A stretch of DNA of 64,000 bases. It comes from Hymenobacter sp. BT18 (GTDB lineage: Bacteria; Bacteroidota; Bacteroidia; Cytophagales; Hymenobacteraceae). Shown here in pieces: positions 52,869 through 59,965 of the stretch. The DNA is taken from NCBI RefSeq assembly GCF_012273015.1, contig NZ_CP050954.1:310001-374000 (forward strand), in the 5' to 3' direction. Within the stretch, counting starts at the first letter, position 1, and each line of letters begins with the position of its first letter. The translations under genes and the position numbers were made by a program. Below the pieces are notes generated by a model. It saw only the letters and a list, made by a program, of their open reading frames with translations. It did no database searches and was not told the DNA's origin.

Positions 52869-53816
52869 TTACCCAACCACTACGCCCATGGCCGAGAACT
52901 TGTCGATGCGCTGGCTCATGCGCTCTTCGGCGGGCACGGCCTCCAGCTCGTCGAGGGTTTTGAGGATGGTTTTCTTGAGCGTTTTGATCATCGCGGCGGT
53001 GTCGGTGTGGGCGCCGCCGAGGGGTTCCTTCACGATGCCATCCACGAGGCCGGCCTTGAGCATATCGTTGGCCGTGAGCTTGAGGGCTTCGGCCGCCTGC
53101 TCCTTGTAGTCCCAGCTGCGCCACAGGATGCTGCTGCACGACTCCGGCGAAATCACCGAGTACCACGTGTTTTCCAGCATCAGCACCCGGTCGCCGATGG
53201 CAATGCCCAGGGCCCCACCCGAAGCGCCTTCGCCGATGATGATGCAGATAACCGGCACCTTCAGCAGAAACATTTCCTTCAGGTTGCGGGCAATGGCCTC
53301 GCCCTGCCCCCGCTCCTCGGCCTCCAGGCCCGGAAACGCGCCAGGCGTATCAATGAGTGTGATAATGGGCTTACCGAATTTCTCGGCCAGCTTCATCAGA
53401 CGCAGGGCTTTGCGGTAGCCCTCGGGGTTGGGCATGCCGAAGTTGCGAAACTGCCGCTGCTTGGTGTTGCGCCCTTTCTGCTGCCCGATAATCATCACGG
53501 AGCGCCCCCCGATTTCGGCAAAACCACCCACCATGGCCTTGTCGTCGGCCACGGTCCGGTCGCCGTGCAGCTCCACGAACTTGTCGGTCATACCCTCTAC
53601 GTAGTCCAGGGTATAGGGCCGGTCGGGGTGGCGCGAGAGTTGCACGCGCTGCCAGCGGGTGAGGTTCTGGTAGGTTTCCTTCTTGAGGGCTTTGATTTTG
53701 GCTTCGAGGGCCGCTACGGCTTCCGAGACGTCCACCTGGCTATCGAGGGCCAGTTGTTGCATTTCACGGAGCTTGCCTTCGAGAGCGGCAATTGGTTGTT
53801 CAAAATCGAGGAGCAT
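52869..53816 (-). CDS. accA: Acetyl-CoA carboxylase carboxyltransferase subunit alpha
   Basis: Transfers the carboxyl group from biotin to acetyl-CoA in the first step of fatty acid synthesis. 315 residues from the ATG at 53816; an in-frame Met at 53864 precedes the conserved start. [21 protein letters not shown] begins the family N-terminus, [37 protein letters not shown] and [11 protein letters not shown] hold the crotonase-fold oxyanion loops. A -7 box TACCTTTG on the minus strand lies at 53862-53869. AccD is elsewhere. Confidence 0.96.
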   Translation of the reverse strand: MLLDFEQPIAALEGKLREMQQLALDSQVDVSEAVAALEAKIKALKKETYQNLTRWQRVQLSRHPDRPYTLDYVEGMTDKFVELHGDRTVADDKAMVGGFAEIGGRSVMIIGQQKGRNTKQRQFRNFGMPNPEGYRKALRLMKLAEKFGKPIITLIDTPGAFPGLEAEERGQGEAIARNLKEMFLLKVPVICIIIGEGASGGALGIAIGDRVLMLENTWYSVISPESCSSILWRSWDYKEQAAEALKLTANDMLKAGLVDGIVKEPLGGAHTDTAAMIKTLKKTILKTLDELEAVPAEERMSQRIDKFSAMGVVVG

Positions 53817-53861
53817 TGCCACGGCAGGATGCGAAAGAAGTTGCGGGGTGAGAGAAGAAAG

Positions 53862-53869
53862 CAAAGGTA
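53862..53869 (-). promoter_or_regulatory. -7 promoter box TACCTTTG of accA
   Basis: Exact consensus reading leftward, 45 bases before the ATG at 53816. Confidence 0.55.
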
Positions 53870-54014
53870 AGTGAAGCCGCGCTTACCGCGCACGGCCCAT
53901 CGTCATCGTTTTTCAGAGAAATTTTTCTTCTTGATAAACAGGTGCTACCATAATGGGTGGAAAGTATTTTGCGGTTTTTTGGTCTTAACAGTTGCGTAGT
54001 CCAAGCTGGTCTTC

Positions 54015-54022
54015 TACTTTTG
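54015..54022 (+). promoter_or_regulatory. -7 promoter box TACTTTTG of the first tRNA-Asp
   Basis: Exact consensus with GTTG at 53991-53994 as a -33 element (20-base spacing). The following 49-base leader is repeated almost exactly upstream of the second tRNA-Asp. Confidence 0.65.
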
Positions 54023-54071
54023 CACCACTTCACCGGAAAGCAGCTGGCTTTTAGTAGTGCAAGTCTACCTT

Positions 54072-54145
54072 GGTTCGGTAGTTCAGTCGGTTAGAATGCC
54101 GCCCTGTCACGGCGGAGGTCGCGGGTTCGAGTCCCGTCCGAACCG
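54072..54145 (+). tRNA. tRNA-Asp (anticodon GTC)
   Basis: 74 bases with a complete cloverleaf: acceptor GGTTCGG/CCGAACC, D arm, anticodon stem CCGCC/GGCGG around CTGTCAC, T arm GCGGGTTCGAGTCCCGT, discriminator G. CCA is not encoded. A terminator follows at 54151. Confidence 0.97.
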
Positions 54146-54150
54146 CGAAA

Positions 54151-54187
54151 AAAAAGCCCTTGTATCAACTGATGCAAGGGCTTTTTG
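54151..54187 (+). terminator. Terminator of the first tRNA-Asp
   Basis: AAAAAGCCCTTG and CAAGGGCTTTTT arms with a short, mostly paired middle, ending in a T-run. Confidence 0.85.
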
Positions 54188-54220
54188 CATGTGGATGGAA
54201 ATAAAGTCTATTGAAGCTTA

Positions 54221-54965
54221 GACGACCGTTTCGCTTAACGCAAATTGCAACGCTATGTATGAGCTATTGCGGTGCCGAAATACAAAGCGCAAAACTCTTT
54301 AGGCCGCGTTTGGAGACGCAGACTGAAACAGGACATGGCAGCTGAAATACCAGCCAAAACAGAGCGCAATCGGTATGTTAGCCTGCACCTCGTCCGCGCC
54401 AAAGAGGAAGCTTCCCGGCACCTGATATAGAAGGTATAACCCTAATGCCGCGTTTGCGAACCGACGTATACCGAGGTGGTCAGTGAATGCGAGCCACAAC
54501 CAAGCCACGCCATGCAAGGTGGGAAACGTCCAGGTGAGTAGCATCACATAGAGCGTACGGCCAGGGAATTCAGGTGCTGTGGAAATGGTGCCCAGTTGGA
54601 GCAAGATTATTCCGGCTAGTGCTAACAGCGCGGCTGGCGCTCGAAAACGGGTTGGTGACCGTAATAGGAGCCAGCCGAAATAACCCGTGAGTACGACGCC
54701 CGGCAGCGCGTAAGCAAACAGGGACATAATAAACGCATACTTGACCCCTTGCAGGTTGAATTGAAGCAAGTTGACGGCGGCGAGTTTTTGAAACGCAGCC
54801 GGATTGAGGAAAAAGAAGGCCGCCACGGCGAGGGCAAATAAATAAGCAGCTAGGCGCGGGGCAAGCGGCAGAAATCGGGGCATATAAGCAGGAAATAGAT
54901 AAGGGAAAGCCGCACTTTTTCGAGTCGCGGTTTTGCCAATGGCTGCAAACGTAACCCTCCTTTGA
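54221..54965. repeat. Left arm of a long inverted duplication
   Basis: About 740 bases closely similar, in inverted orientation, to 55744-56485. The arm contains the 54299-54883 gene and its flanks, including a diverged copy of a 19-base element (54223-54241). Similarity extends beyond the coding region on both sides. Confidence 0.8.
54299..54883 (-). CDS. Multi-pass membrane protein of unknown function (copy A)
   Basis: 194 residues from the ATG at 54883, with about five or six membrane helices (roughly residues 8-27, 46-68, 80-100, 108-130, 140-160, 165-182). LLTWTFPTLHGVAWLWLAFTDHLG in the fourth segment is a distinctive block. No family is recognised. The copy at 55825 differs at about 13 residues, mostly conservative (AVNLL/AINLL, GVVLTGY/GAIITGY, LLLRSP/HLFHSP). 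It is the left arm of the inverted duplication. The frame extends to 55030, but the added part lacks protein character. Confidence 0.72.
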   Translation of the reverse strand: MPRFLPLAPRLAAYLFALAVAAFFFLNPAAFQKLAAVNLLQFNLQGVKYAFIMSLFAYALPGVVLTGYFGWLLLRSPTRFRAPAALLALAGIILLQLGTISTAPEFPGRTLYVMLLTWTFPTLHGVAWLWLAFTDHLGIRRFANAALGLYLLYQVPGSFLFGADEVQANIPIALCFGWYFSCHVLFQSASPNAA

Positions 54966-55209
54966 GTGAACTGTACCACCAGGACTCTGATAGTACCCGC
55001 AACCTGCGCCTTGGGAGCAGTCGAGTTCAATAAACTGATTCAAGTAACTAAGTACAGAAAACCCTTCCTGGTGGATGAGTTTCGCGAACTCCTCAAACTC
55101 AAGATTTGCACCACCGAGTGAGCGTATTTTGGGTTTCCTATTTCAGCCAAAGGAACCTTATTTTGGCAGGTGCTTCTCTTGCCCTTTATTTGTAATAGTC
55201 AGTTCTCTT
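54884..55209. other. Spacer start between the inverted copies
   Basis: The first 80 bases belong to the duplicated arm. The rest has an in-frame extension of the 55210 gene (from 55075) that does not look coding. No exact promoter box. Confidence 0.3.
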
Positions 55210-55695
55210 ATGCCCGGCTTTAAAGATGATCTGCTTCAACTGGCTAAACGGCTGCACATTCCCTCCGATGAGTTTGATGCAGTGAGCATTCACGCCTGGC
55301 CCTCCGTGCTACACAAGATCGAGGCAGCATTCGTCATCAAGACATCGTCTAATACGCATTTCAACTGGTGGTGGGAAAGCTTCAAACCCCCTCAGTACCG
55401 GCACTTTTTTGAGAATGGTCATGCCTACGAATGTTTACGCCAACTGATTGACGCTCACGAATTGGTTTGGTTTGTTGCTTGCGACAGTAGCAAGGACCCG
55501 AGCAAATTCTGGCTCTTCCAAGGACGTGTACATGCTATTCAAGCTATTCTACGGGAGTGCTACGCTTTTGAATACTACATCGTCTCAAAGAAGTACGAGT
55601 GGTTACTGTGCGAAACGGATCACGACGTATTGGTAGGATTAAAGGGCGTGATTCCGAAAATGCAAGGGTTGTGGGCGATGGAAAGCCCGCATTAA
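55210..55695 (+). CDS. Hypothetical protein in the spacer of the inverted duplication
   Basis: 161 residues from the ATG at 55210; an earlier in-frame ATG at 55075 gives 206 residues but the added part is not protein-like. The protein has FNWWWESFKPPQYRHFFEN and a C-terminal ECYAFEYYIVSKKYEWLLCETDHDVLVG, a pattern of small soluble alpha/beta proteins I cannot name with confidence (it vaguely recalls DUF6756). The gene is less GC-rich than the core chromosome and could be an acquired cargo gene. Confidence 0.6.
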   Translation: MPGFKDDLLQLAKRLHIPSDEFDAVSIHAWPSVLHKIEAAFVIKTSSNTHFNWWWESFKPPQYRHFFENGHAYECLRQLIDAHELVWFVACDSSKDPSKFWLFQGRVHAIQAILRECYAFEYYIVSKKYEWLLCETDHDVLVGLKGVIPKMQGLWAMESPH

Positions 55696-55743
55696 AAGCG
55701 CCAAGCTTATACCGTTGCGGTTCATACGACAGGTCGCAATAGC

Positions 55744-56485
55744 AAAAGGGGGGTTACGTTTGCAGCCATTGGCAAAACCGCGACACGAAAAAGTGCGGCT
55801 TTCCCTTATCTACTTCCTGCTTATATGCCCCGATTTCTGCCGCTTGCTCCGCGCCTAGCTGCTTATTTATTTGCCCTCGCTGTGGCGGCCTTCTTTTTCC
55901 TCAATCCGGCTGCGTTTCAAAAACTCGCCGCCATCAACTTGCTTCAATTCAACCTGCAAGGGGTCAGGTATGCGTTTATCATGTCCCTGTTTGCTTACGC
56001 GCTGCCGGGCGCCATAATCACGGGTTATTTCGGCTGGCACCTATTTCATTCACCAACCCGTTTTCGAGCACCAGCCGCGCTGTTAGCACTAGCCGGAATA
56101 ATCTTGCTCCAACTGGGCACCATTTCCACAGCACCTGAATTCCCTGGCCGTACGCTCTATGTGATGCTACTCACCTGGACGTTTCCCACCTTGCATGGCG
56201 TGGCTTGGTTGTGGCTCGCATTCACTGACCACCTCGGTATACGTCGGTTCGCAAACGCGGCATTAGGGTTATACCTTCTGTATCAGGTGCCGGGAAGCTT
56301 CCTCTTTGGCGCGGACGAGGTGCAGGCTAACATACCGATTGCGCTCTGTTTTGGCTGGTATTTCAGCTGCCATGTCCTGTTTCAGTTTGCGTCTCCAAAC
56401 GCGACCTAAAGAGCTTTGCGCTTTGTATTTCACCACCACAATAGCCCATAAATAGCGATGGAATTTGCGTTCAGCAAAACGGTCG
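55744..56485. repeat. Right arm of the long inverted duplication
   Basis: Mirror copy of 54221-54965, containing the 55825-56409 gene. Together with the left arm it flanks a spacer of about 780 bases with a single gene, so recombination between the arms would invert that spacer. Confidence 0.8.
55825..56409 (+). CDS. Multi-pass membrane protein of unknown function (copy B)
   Basis: 194 residues, the inverted paralogue of 54299-54883 with the same helix plan. The near identity of both genes, and of their flanks, points to a recent duplication. The C-terminus differs slightly (LFQFASPNAT against LFQSASPNAA). Function unknown. Both copies have intact frames, so both may be expressed. Confidence 0.72.
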   Translation: MPRFLPLAPRLAAYLFALAVAAFFFLNPAAFQKLAAINLLQFNLQGVRYAFIMSLFAYALPGAIITGYFGWHLFHSPTRFRAPAALLALAGIILLQLGTISTAPEFPGRTLYVMLLTWTFPTLHGVAWLWLAFTDHLGIRRFANAALGLYLLYQVPGSFLFGADEVQANIPIALCFGWYFSCHVLFQFASPNAT

Positions 56486-56500
56486 AATAGCAAAAGGAGC
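56467..56500. repeat. 34-base element, copy 1, right of copy B
   Basis: GCGTTCAGCAAAACGGTCG followed by AATAGCAAAAGGAGC. A second copy at 58354-58387 differs at a few positions; the first part is also found inverted at 54223-54241 (two mismatches). Confidence 0.7.
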
Positions 56501-56502
56501 GA

Positions 56503-58170
56503 CTACGGCTTATTGGAGTCAATTACCACGCGGCTGTCGCGGTTGGCCAGCTCCCAGGCCGTATGAAAAATGAGCTGGTCGCGGCGGGTCATGGCCGGGA
56601 AGTCAATTTTGTCCACGTCGTCCGACTCCTTGTGGTAGTCGTCGTGCAGGCCGGAGGTATAGTAAAGCACCGGTACCTTGTTTTTGGCGAAGTTGTAGTG
56701 GTCGGAGCGGTAGTAGATGCGCTCCGGGTCGTTGGGGTCGTTGTACTTGTAGTCCAGCGCCACGGGGGTGTACTTGGCAGTGGTGGCCTCGCTCAGCGCG
56801 TGCAACTCGGAGCTGAGCTTGTCGGAGCCGACCAGGTACACATAGTCGCCCTTGCCTTCGTGGTCTTTGTCCACGCGGCCGAGCATGTCGATGTTGAGGT
56901 TGGTGACGGTCTGGGCGAGCGGAAAAATCGGGTGGTTGACGTAGTACTCCGAGCCCAGCAGGCCCACTTCCTCGCCGGTGTTAGCCAGAAACAGCAGGCT
57001 GCGGCGCGGGCCGTGCCCCTCCTTTTTGGCCTGGGCAAACGCCTGGGCCAGTTCTAGCACACTCGCCGTGCCCGAGCCGTCGTCGTCGGCGCCGTTGAAC
57101 ACCACGCCGTTTTTCACGCCCAGGTGGTCGTAGTGCGCCGAAATCACCAGCAGTTCGTCTTTCTTATCGGAGCCTTCCAGGTAGCCCAGCACGTTTTCGG
57201 TGCCGAACATCTCGCGCTTTTTCTCGGTCTTAATCTTGATGCTGGCGGGTTTGAAGGAAGATGCCACCGGCTTTTTGGCGGCGGCCACGGCCGTCAGGTA
57301 CTTCTGCACGTCGGCTTCCTTGGTTTTCAGGATGGCATAGCCCACAGCCGGCGATACATAGATGCCCGGCGCGTAGCGCACCGGCGCATCCGTAAAGCGA
57401 ATGATGGGCGCGTTGGTGCTGGACGCTAGGCGGGCCGCCAGCCTGGCAAAGTTGGCGTTGGGGCTGAAATCGACGAAAAACACGCTGCGGGCGCCTTTCC
57501 TAGCGGCCAGCTCCAGCTTGGTGCCGGGGCTGGCCTGGCCCCAGCGGGTGGGCTTACCGTCGGGGCTGAGCACGGGCTTGCCGTCGGCGCCCAGGGGCTC
57601 GCCCATCATCATGAACAGGTCTTTGCCCTTCACGTCGCCGGCCGTGGCGTAGTCCGAGTAGCCTTCCTGCTCGATGCCGTAGCCAACAAACAGCGGCTGC
57701 ACGGTGGTAAGCGTCTGGAACGGCGTGACGCCGCGGACGTAGTAATCCTGCAGCCATGTGTAGGTTTTGCCGCCCATCTGCAGGGTTTGCCCGCCCGCAG
57801 CCCAGGTGCTGCGCTCCAGCTCAAACTGCTGCAGGTGCATGTTAGCGCCGCCCTTCACCGGGCCGCTCAGCCCAAAAGCGGCAAACTGCTTGCTGATGTA
57901 GTCGGCGGCCATTTTCTGGCCTTTCTGGCCGGTTTCGCGGCCCTCGTACTCGTTCGAAGCCAGCACGCTCAGGTGCTGGCGCAGGTCCTCGGCCGTGATG
58001 GTGGCCGCGTAGTTCACCGACCAGTCGGTGGCGGGCGCGGCCGCCGGGGCGGCGGCCGTCGTGCCCGGCTTCGACTTCGTTTTGATTTTACTGGTCGGCT
58101 TGTCTTGTGCCATGGCGCAGTTGGCACCAACCAAAGCGAAAGCCGCGGCAAAAAATAGTTTTCGCAACAT
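56503..58170 (-). CDS. Exported M28 family zinc peptidase with PA-type insert
   Basis: 555 residues with a signal peptide (residues 1-21, cleavage after AMA). The catalytic domain begins YAATITAEDLRQHLSVLASNEYEGRETGQKGQ (about 55). A protease-associated-type insertion spans about residues 150-300. Zinc ligands follow: SAHYDHLG (His), NGADDDGSG (Asp), NTGEEVGLLGS (catalytic Glu and ligand Glu), NLNIDMLGR (Asp) and the final His in YRSDHYNF. It is an aminopeptidase working outside the inner membrane. The gene lies within the tRNA-bounded region, flanked by related 34-base repeats, but its composition resembles the core genome. Confidence 0.92.
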   Translation of the reverse strand: MLRKLFFAAAFALVGANCAMAQDKPTSKIKTKSKPGTTAAAPAAAPATDWSVNYAATITAEDLRQHLSVLASNEYEGRETGQKGQKMAADYISKQFAAFGLSGPVKGGANMHLQQFELERSTWAAGGQTLQMGGKTYTWLQDYYVRGVTPFQTLTTVQPLFVGYGIEQEGYSDYATAGDVKGKDLFMMMGEPLGADGKPVLSPDGKPTRWGQASPGTKLELAARKGARSVFFVDFSPNANFARLAARLASSTNAPIIRFTDAPVRYAPGIYVSPAVGYAILKTKEADVQKYLTAVAAAKKPVASSFKPASIKIKTEKKREMFGTENVLGYLEGSDKKDELLVISAHYDHLGVKNGVVFNGADDDGSGTASVLELAQAFAQAKKEGHGPRRSLLFLANTGEEVGLLGSEYYVNHPIFPLAQTVTNLNIDMLGRVDKDHEGKGDYVYLVGSDKLSSELHALSEATTAKYTPVALDYKYNDPNDPERIYYRSDHYNFAKNKVPVLYYTSGLHDDYHKESDDVDKIDFPAMTRRDQLIFHTAWELANRDSRVVIDSNKP

Positions 58171-58420
58171 GAAAAGAGAAAAAATTGGGAGCGAGGAAGT
58201 GGAAGTGAATTAGCAAGTGAGGACTTTCATCGAACCTGTTCAGGGTTATGGCTAAGTAGTCGGTTAAATAGAGCTTGCTTAGGAAGCAGAAAAGGTAGCG
58301 CGTTAATCAGTTAAAAGCGGCCTCCAGAGCACCGAGAAGGCATCCCGAAACGTGCGTTCAGCAAAACGGTCGGAAAGCTAAAGGAGCATTTAAGAAAATG
58401 GGGCATTACTGAGGTAGCTG
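58171..58420. other. Gap between the M28 gene and the pseudogene
   Basis: Holds the second copy of the 34-base element (58354-58387) and presumably the promoter of the M28 peptidase. No coding signal. Confidence 0.3.
58354..58387. repeat. 34-base element, copy 2, upstream of the M28 gene
   Basis: GCGTTCAGCAAAACGGTCG then GAAAGCTAAAGGAGC. With 56467-56500 it brackets the M28 peptidase gene as a direct repeat. Confidence 0.7.
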
Positions 58421-58918
58421 CTAAAGCTGGTCCCAGAGCTGCTTTGACATGTTTATGGTTAGCGTAATCCGGTGCAAGCTTGTCGCGTCCGTTCTGAATT
58501 TAAGCAAGGGGGCATTGAAGCCATAGGTGAGGTTGGAAGCCCCTAACAAGCTGGTGCCGAGTTCAGGCAACAACCGAACGTCTACCCGGCCCTAGTCAAC
58601 ATAGCTTATCACATTTCCGCGGAAGGCAAATAGCATCCCCGAGAGTTCGTAGCCGATTTTTGGAGCATACACCCACCGGCGGTCATGAAGGCTTGCTTCC
58701 ACCCCAAGGCGAGGCCCCCAAATAGCGGTTCCTCCGTATTCCACCGAGACCCGGGCGTACATCAGGTTTACCTCACCAAAGAGTTGCCCTTGGTAGGAAA
58801 GACTAGGTGAGCAGATGATGCGTGGTTTAACCTCCTCCTGCGACTGTGCTTGGGTCTGAGATGCACCTGTACAGAACAGCAGAGCTGGTAAGAGACACTT
58901 TATAGGTCGATAGTGCGT
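58421..58918 (-). pseudogene. Decayed exported/outer-membrane protein gene
   Basis: A single leftward frame reads as protein over about 165 codons but has no start codon (a TGA lies just before the first usable codon at 58918) and an internal TAG at 58592-58594, after which protein-like sequence resumes in the same frame. It begins with a signal-like KCLLPALLFCTGASQTQAQ, then GQLFGEVNLMYARVSVEYGG, VYAPKIGYELSGMLFAFRGN and, after the stop, LGASNLTYGFNAPLL. The pattern resembles small Bacteroidota beta-barrel proteins. Confidence 0.7.
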
Positions 58919-59474
58919 TCAGTATCCCTGCAATAGTACTGAAAGTGGACTGGCTCAGGAGTACAGTTCACGAAAACGGTGATTAAAATAGCACTCCTTT
59001 TTCAACAAAATCCATTTATGCTCTACTGACACAAGGCTTATTAGCTAATAGCAGCATTTTGGCTATTCCTATATAGCACGGCAGATGGCACCTTTGCCCC
59101 TGAGATGCATCACGTCGCAGAAAAGCTCACTGGAGCACGTAGTTCGATAAACCGCTTTGCGCAACCAGTGAGGGTAGTGCGTACCTCTTCCTCACGTTGG
59201 ATTTGTTGAGTGTCCCAGTCTGGTCCCATAAGACAAGGGCAAAAGGAAATGCAGCACTATTGCTGCATCGCAACACCACCCGAAGATGAGCAAAAGAGTA
59301 TGCAGGAACGCCAGTTGTGGCGGCAATGGCCCCATAACACCCTCTGCAACTACACCGAAAGGCGGGTAGACCAACACCGAGTGCTGTGCATTGCTTGGCT
59401 CAGTAACACGCCCTTAAACTCAAATCTGCCACACTATTCTATTTTTAATACTGACAATCATACTGTTATGAAAT
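58919..59474. other. Non-coding region of about 556 bp before the tRNA fragment
   Basis: No gene recognised. The open frames here (59192-59377 minus, 59210-59545 plus) have no family resemblance and lie in a comparatively AT-rich patch. It may be decayed island DNA. Confidence 0.35.
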
Positions 59475-59487
59475 TCCCGTCCGAACC
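59475..59487 (+). repeat. 13-base copy of the tRNA-Asp 3' end (possible attachment-site remnant)
   Basis: TCCCGTCCGAACC is identical to the 3' end of the first tRNA-Asp (54132-54144) and, like both tRNAs, is followed at once by a terminator hairpin (59489). The rest of the tRNA is absent. Confidence 0.6.
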
Positions 59488-59488
59488 A

Positions 59489-59523
59489 CAAAGGCCCTGC
59501 ATCCGTGGATGCAGGGCCTTTTG
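59489..59523 (+). terminator. Hairpin terminator following the tRNA 3' fragment
   Basis: AAAGGCCCTGCATCC and GGATGCAGGGCCTTTT arms with a 2-base loop. Confidence 0.8.
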
Positions 59524-59703
59524 CTTTTCACCGCCTGCTACCTGATGCCCCACCTGCAACGGTTTTTACCCAATGACCATACGGTGAGCAGTTGAGAAAA
59601 ATAATTTCAGTGCTATTCGCTTTGAAACCAAGCGGCTAGCTTGAAAAGCGGGGTTTTTACGCAGCCAGGACGCTTTTCAGTGTTTGGAAATCAAAAACTC
59701 CTC

Positions 59704-59711
59704 CTACCTTT
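59704..59711 (+). promoter_or_regulatory. -7 promoter box TACCTTTG of the second tRNA-Asp
   Basis: Exact consensus with TTTG at 59683-59686 upstream. The leader that follows matches that of the first tRNA-Asp apart from about two positions. Confidence 0.65.
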
Positions 59712-59761
59712 GCACCACTTCACCGGAAAGCAGCTGGCTTTTTGTAGTGCAAGTCTACCTT

Positions 59762-59835
59762 GGTTCGGTAGTTCAGTCGGTTAGAATGCCGCCCTGTCAC
59801 GGCGGAGGTCGCGGGTTCGAGTCCCGTCCGGACCG
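59762..59835 (+). tRNA. tRNA-Asp (anticodon GTC), second copy
   Basis: Identical to the first copy except in the 3' acceptor strand (CCGGACC, giving one T-G wobble). The leader is shared as well. Terminator at 59837. Confidence 0.97.
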
Positions 59836-59836
59836 C

Positions 59837-59873
59837 TAAAAGCCCCAGTATCCCCGGATGCTGGGGCTTTTTC
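59837..59873 (+). terminator. Terminator of the second tRNA-Asp
   Basis: AAAAGCCCCAGTATCC and GGATGCTGGGGCTTTT arms with a 2-base loop. The in-frame ATG at 59858 of the following gene lies inside this hairpin and is therefore an unlikely start. Confidence 0.85.
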
Positions 59874-59903
59874 ATTTTGCAGCTTGGCCCTTCACCTTTT
59901 CCC

Positions 59904-59911
59904 TATCTTTG
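59904..59911 (+). promoter_or_regulatory. -7 promoter box TATCTTTG of the hybrid sensor gene
   Basis: Exact consensus with TTG at 59884-59886 upstream. It places the transcription start after about 59916, so translation must begin at a later codon (TTG 59966 or ATG 59999). Confidence 0.6.
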
Positions 59912-59965
59912 GTGAGAAGGTTGCCGGCAGGTACAGCCCGGCTATTGGTATCAACCGCTATCCAC

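Noticed and set aside
54151..54187. Terminator hairpin as an attachment core
   Set aside because: The 3' flanks of the two intact tRNAs differ in sequence, so the shared part ends at the tRNA, not in the hairpin.
59192..59545. Short frames on both strands in the gap before the tRNA fragment, considered as transposase remnants
   Set aside because: The translations do not match any transposase motif I know; no terminal inverted repeats found.
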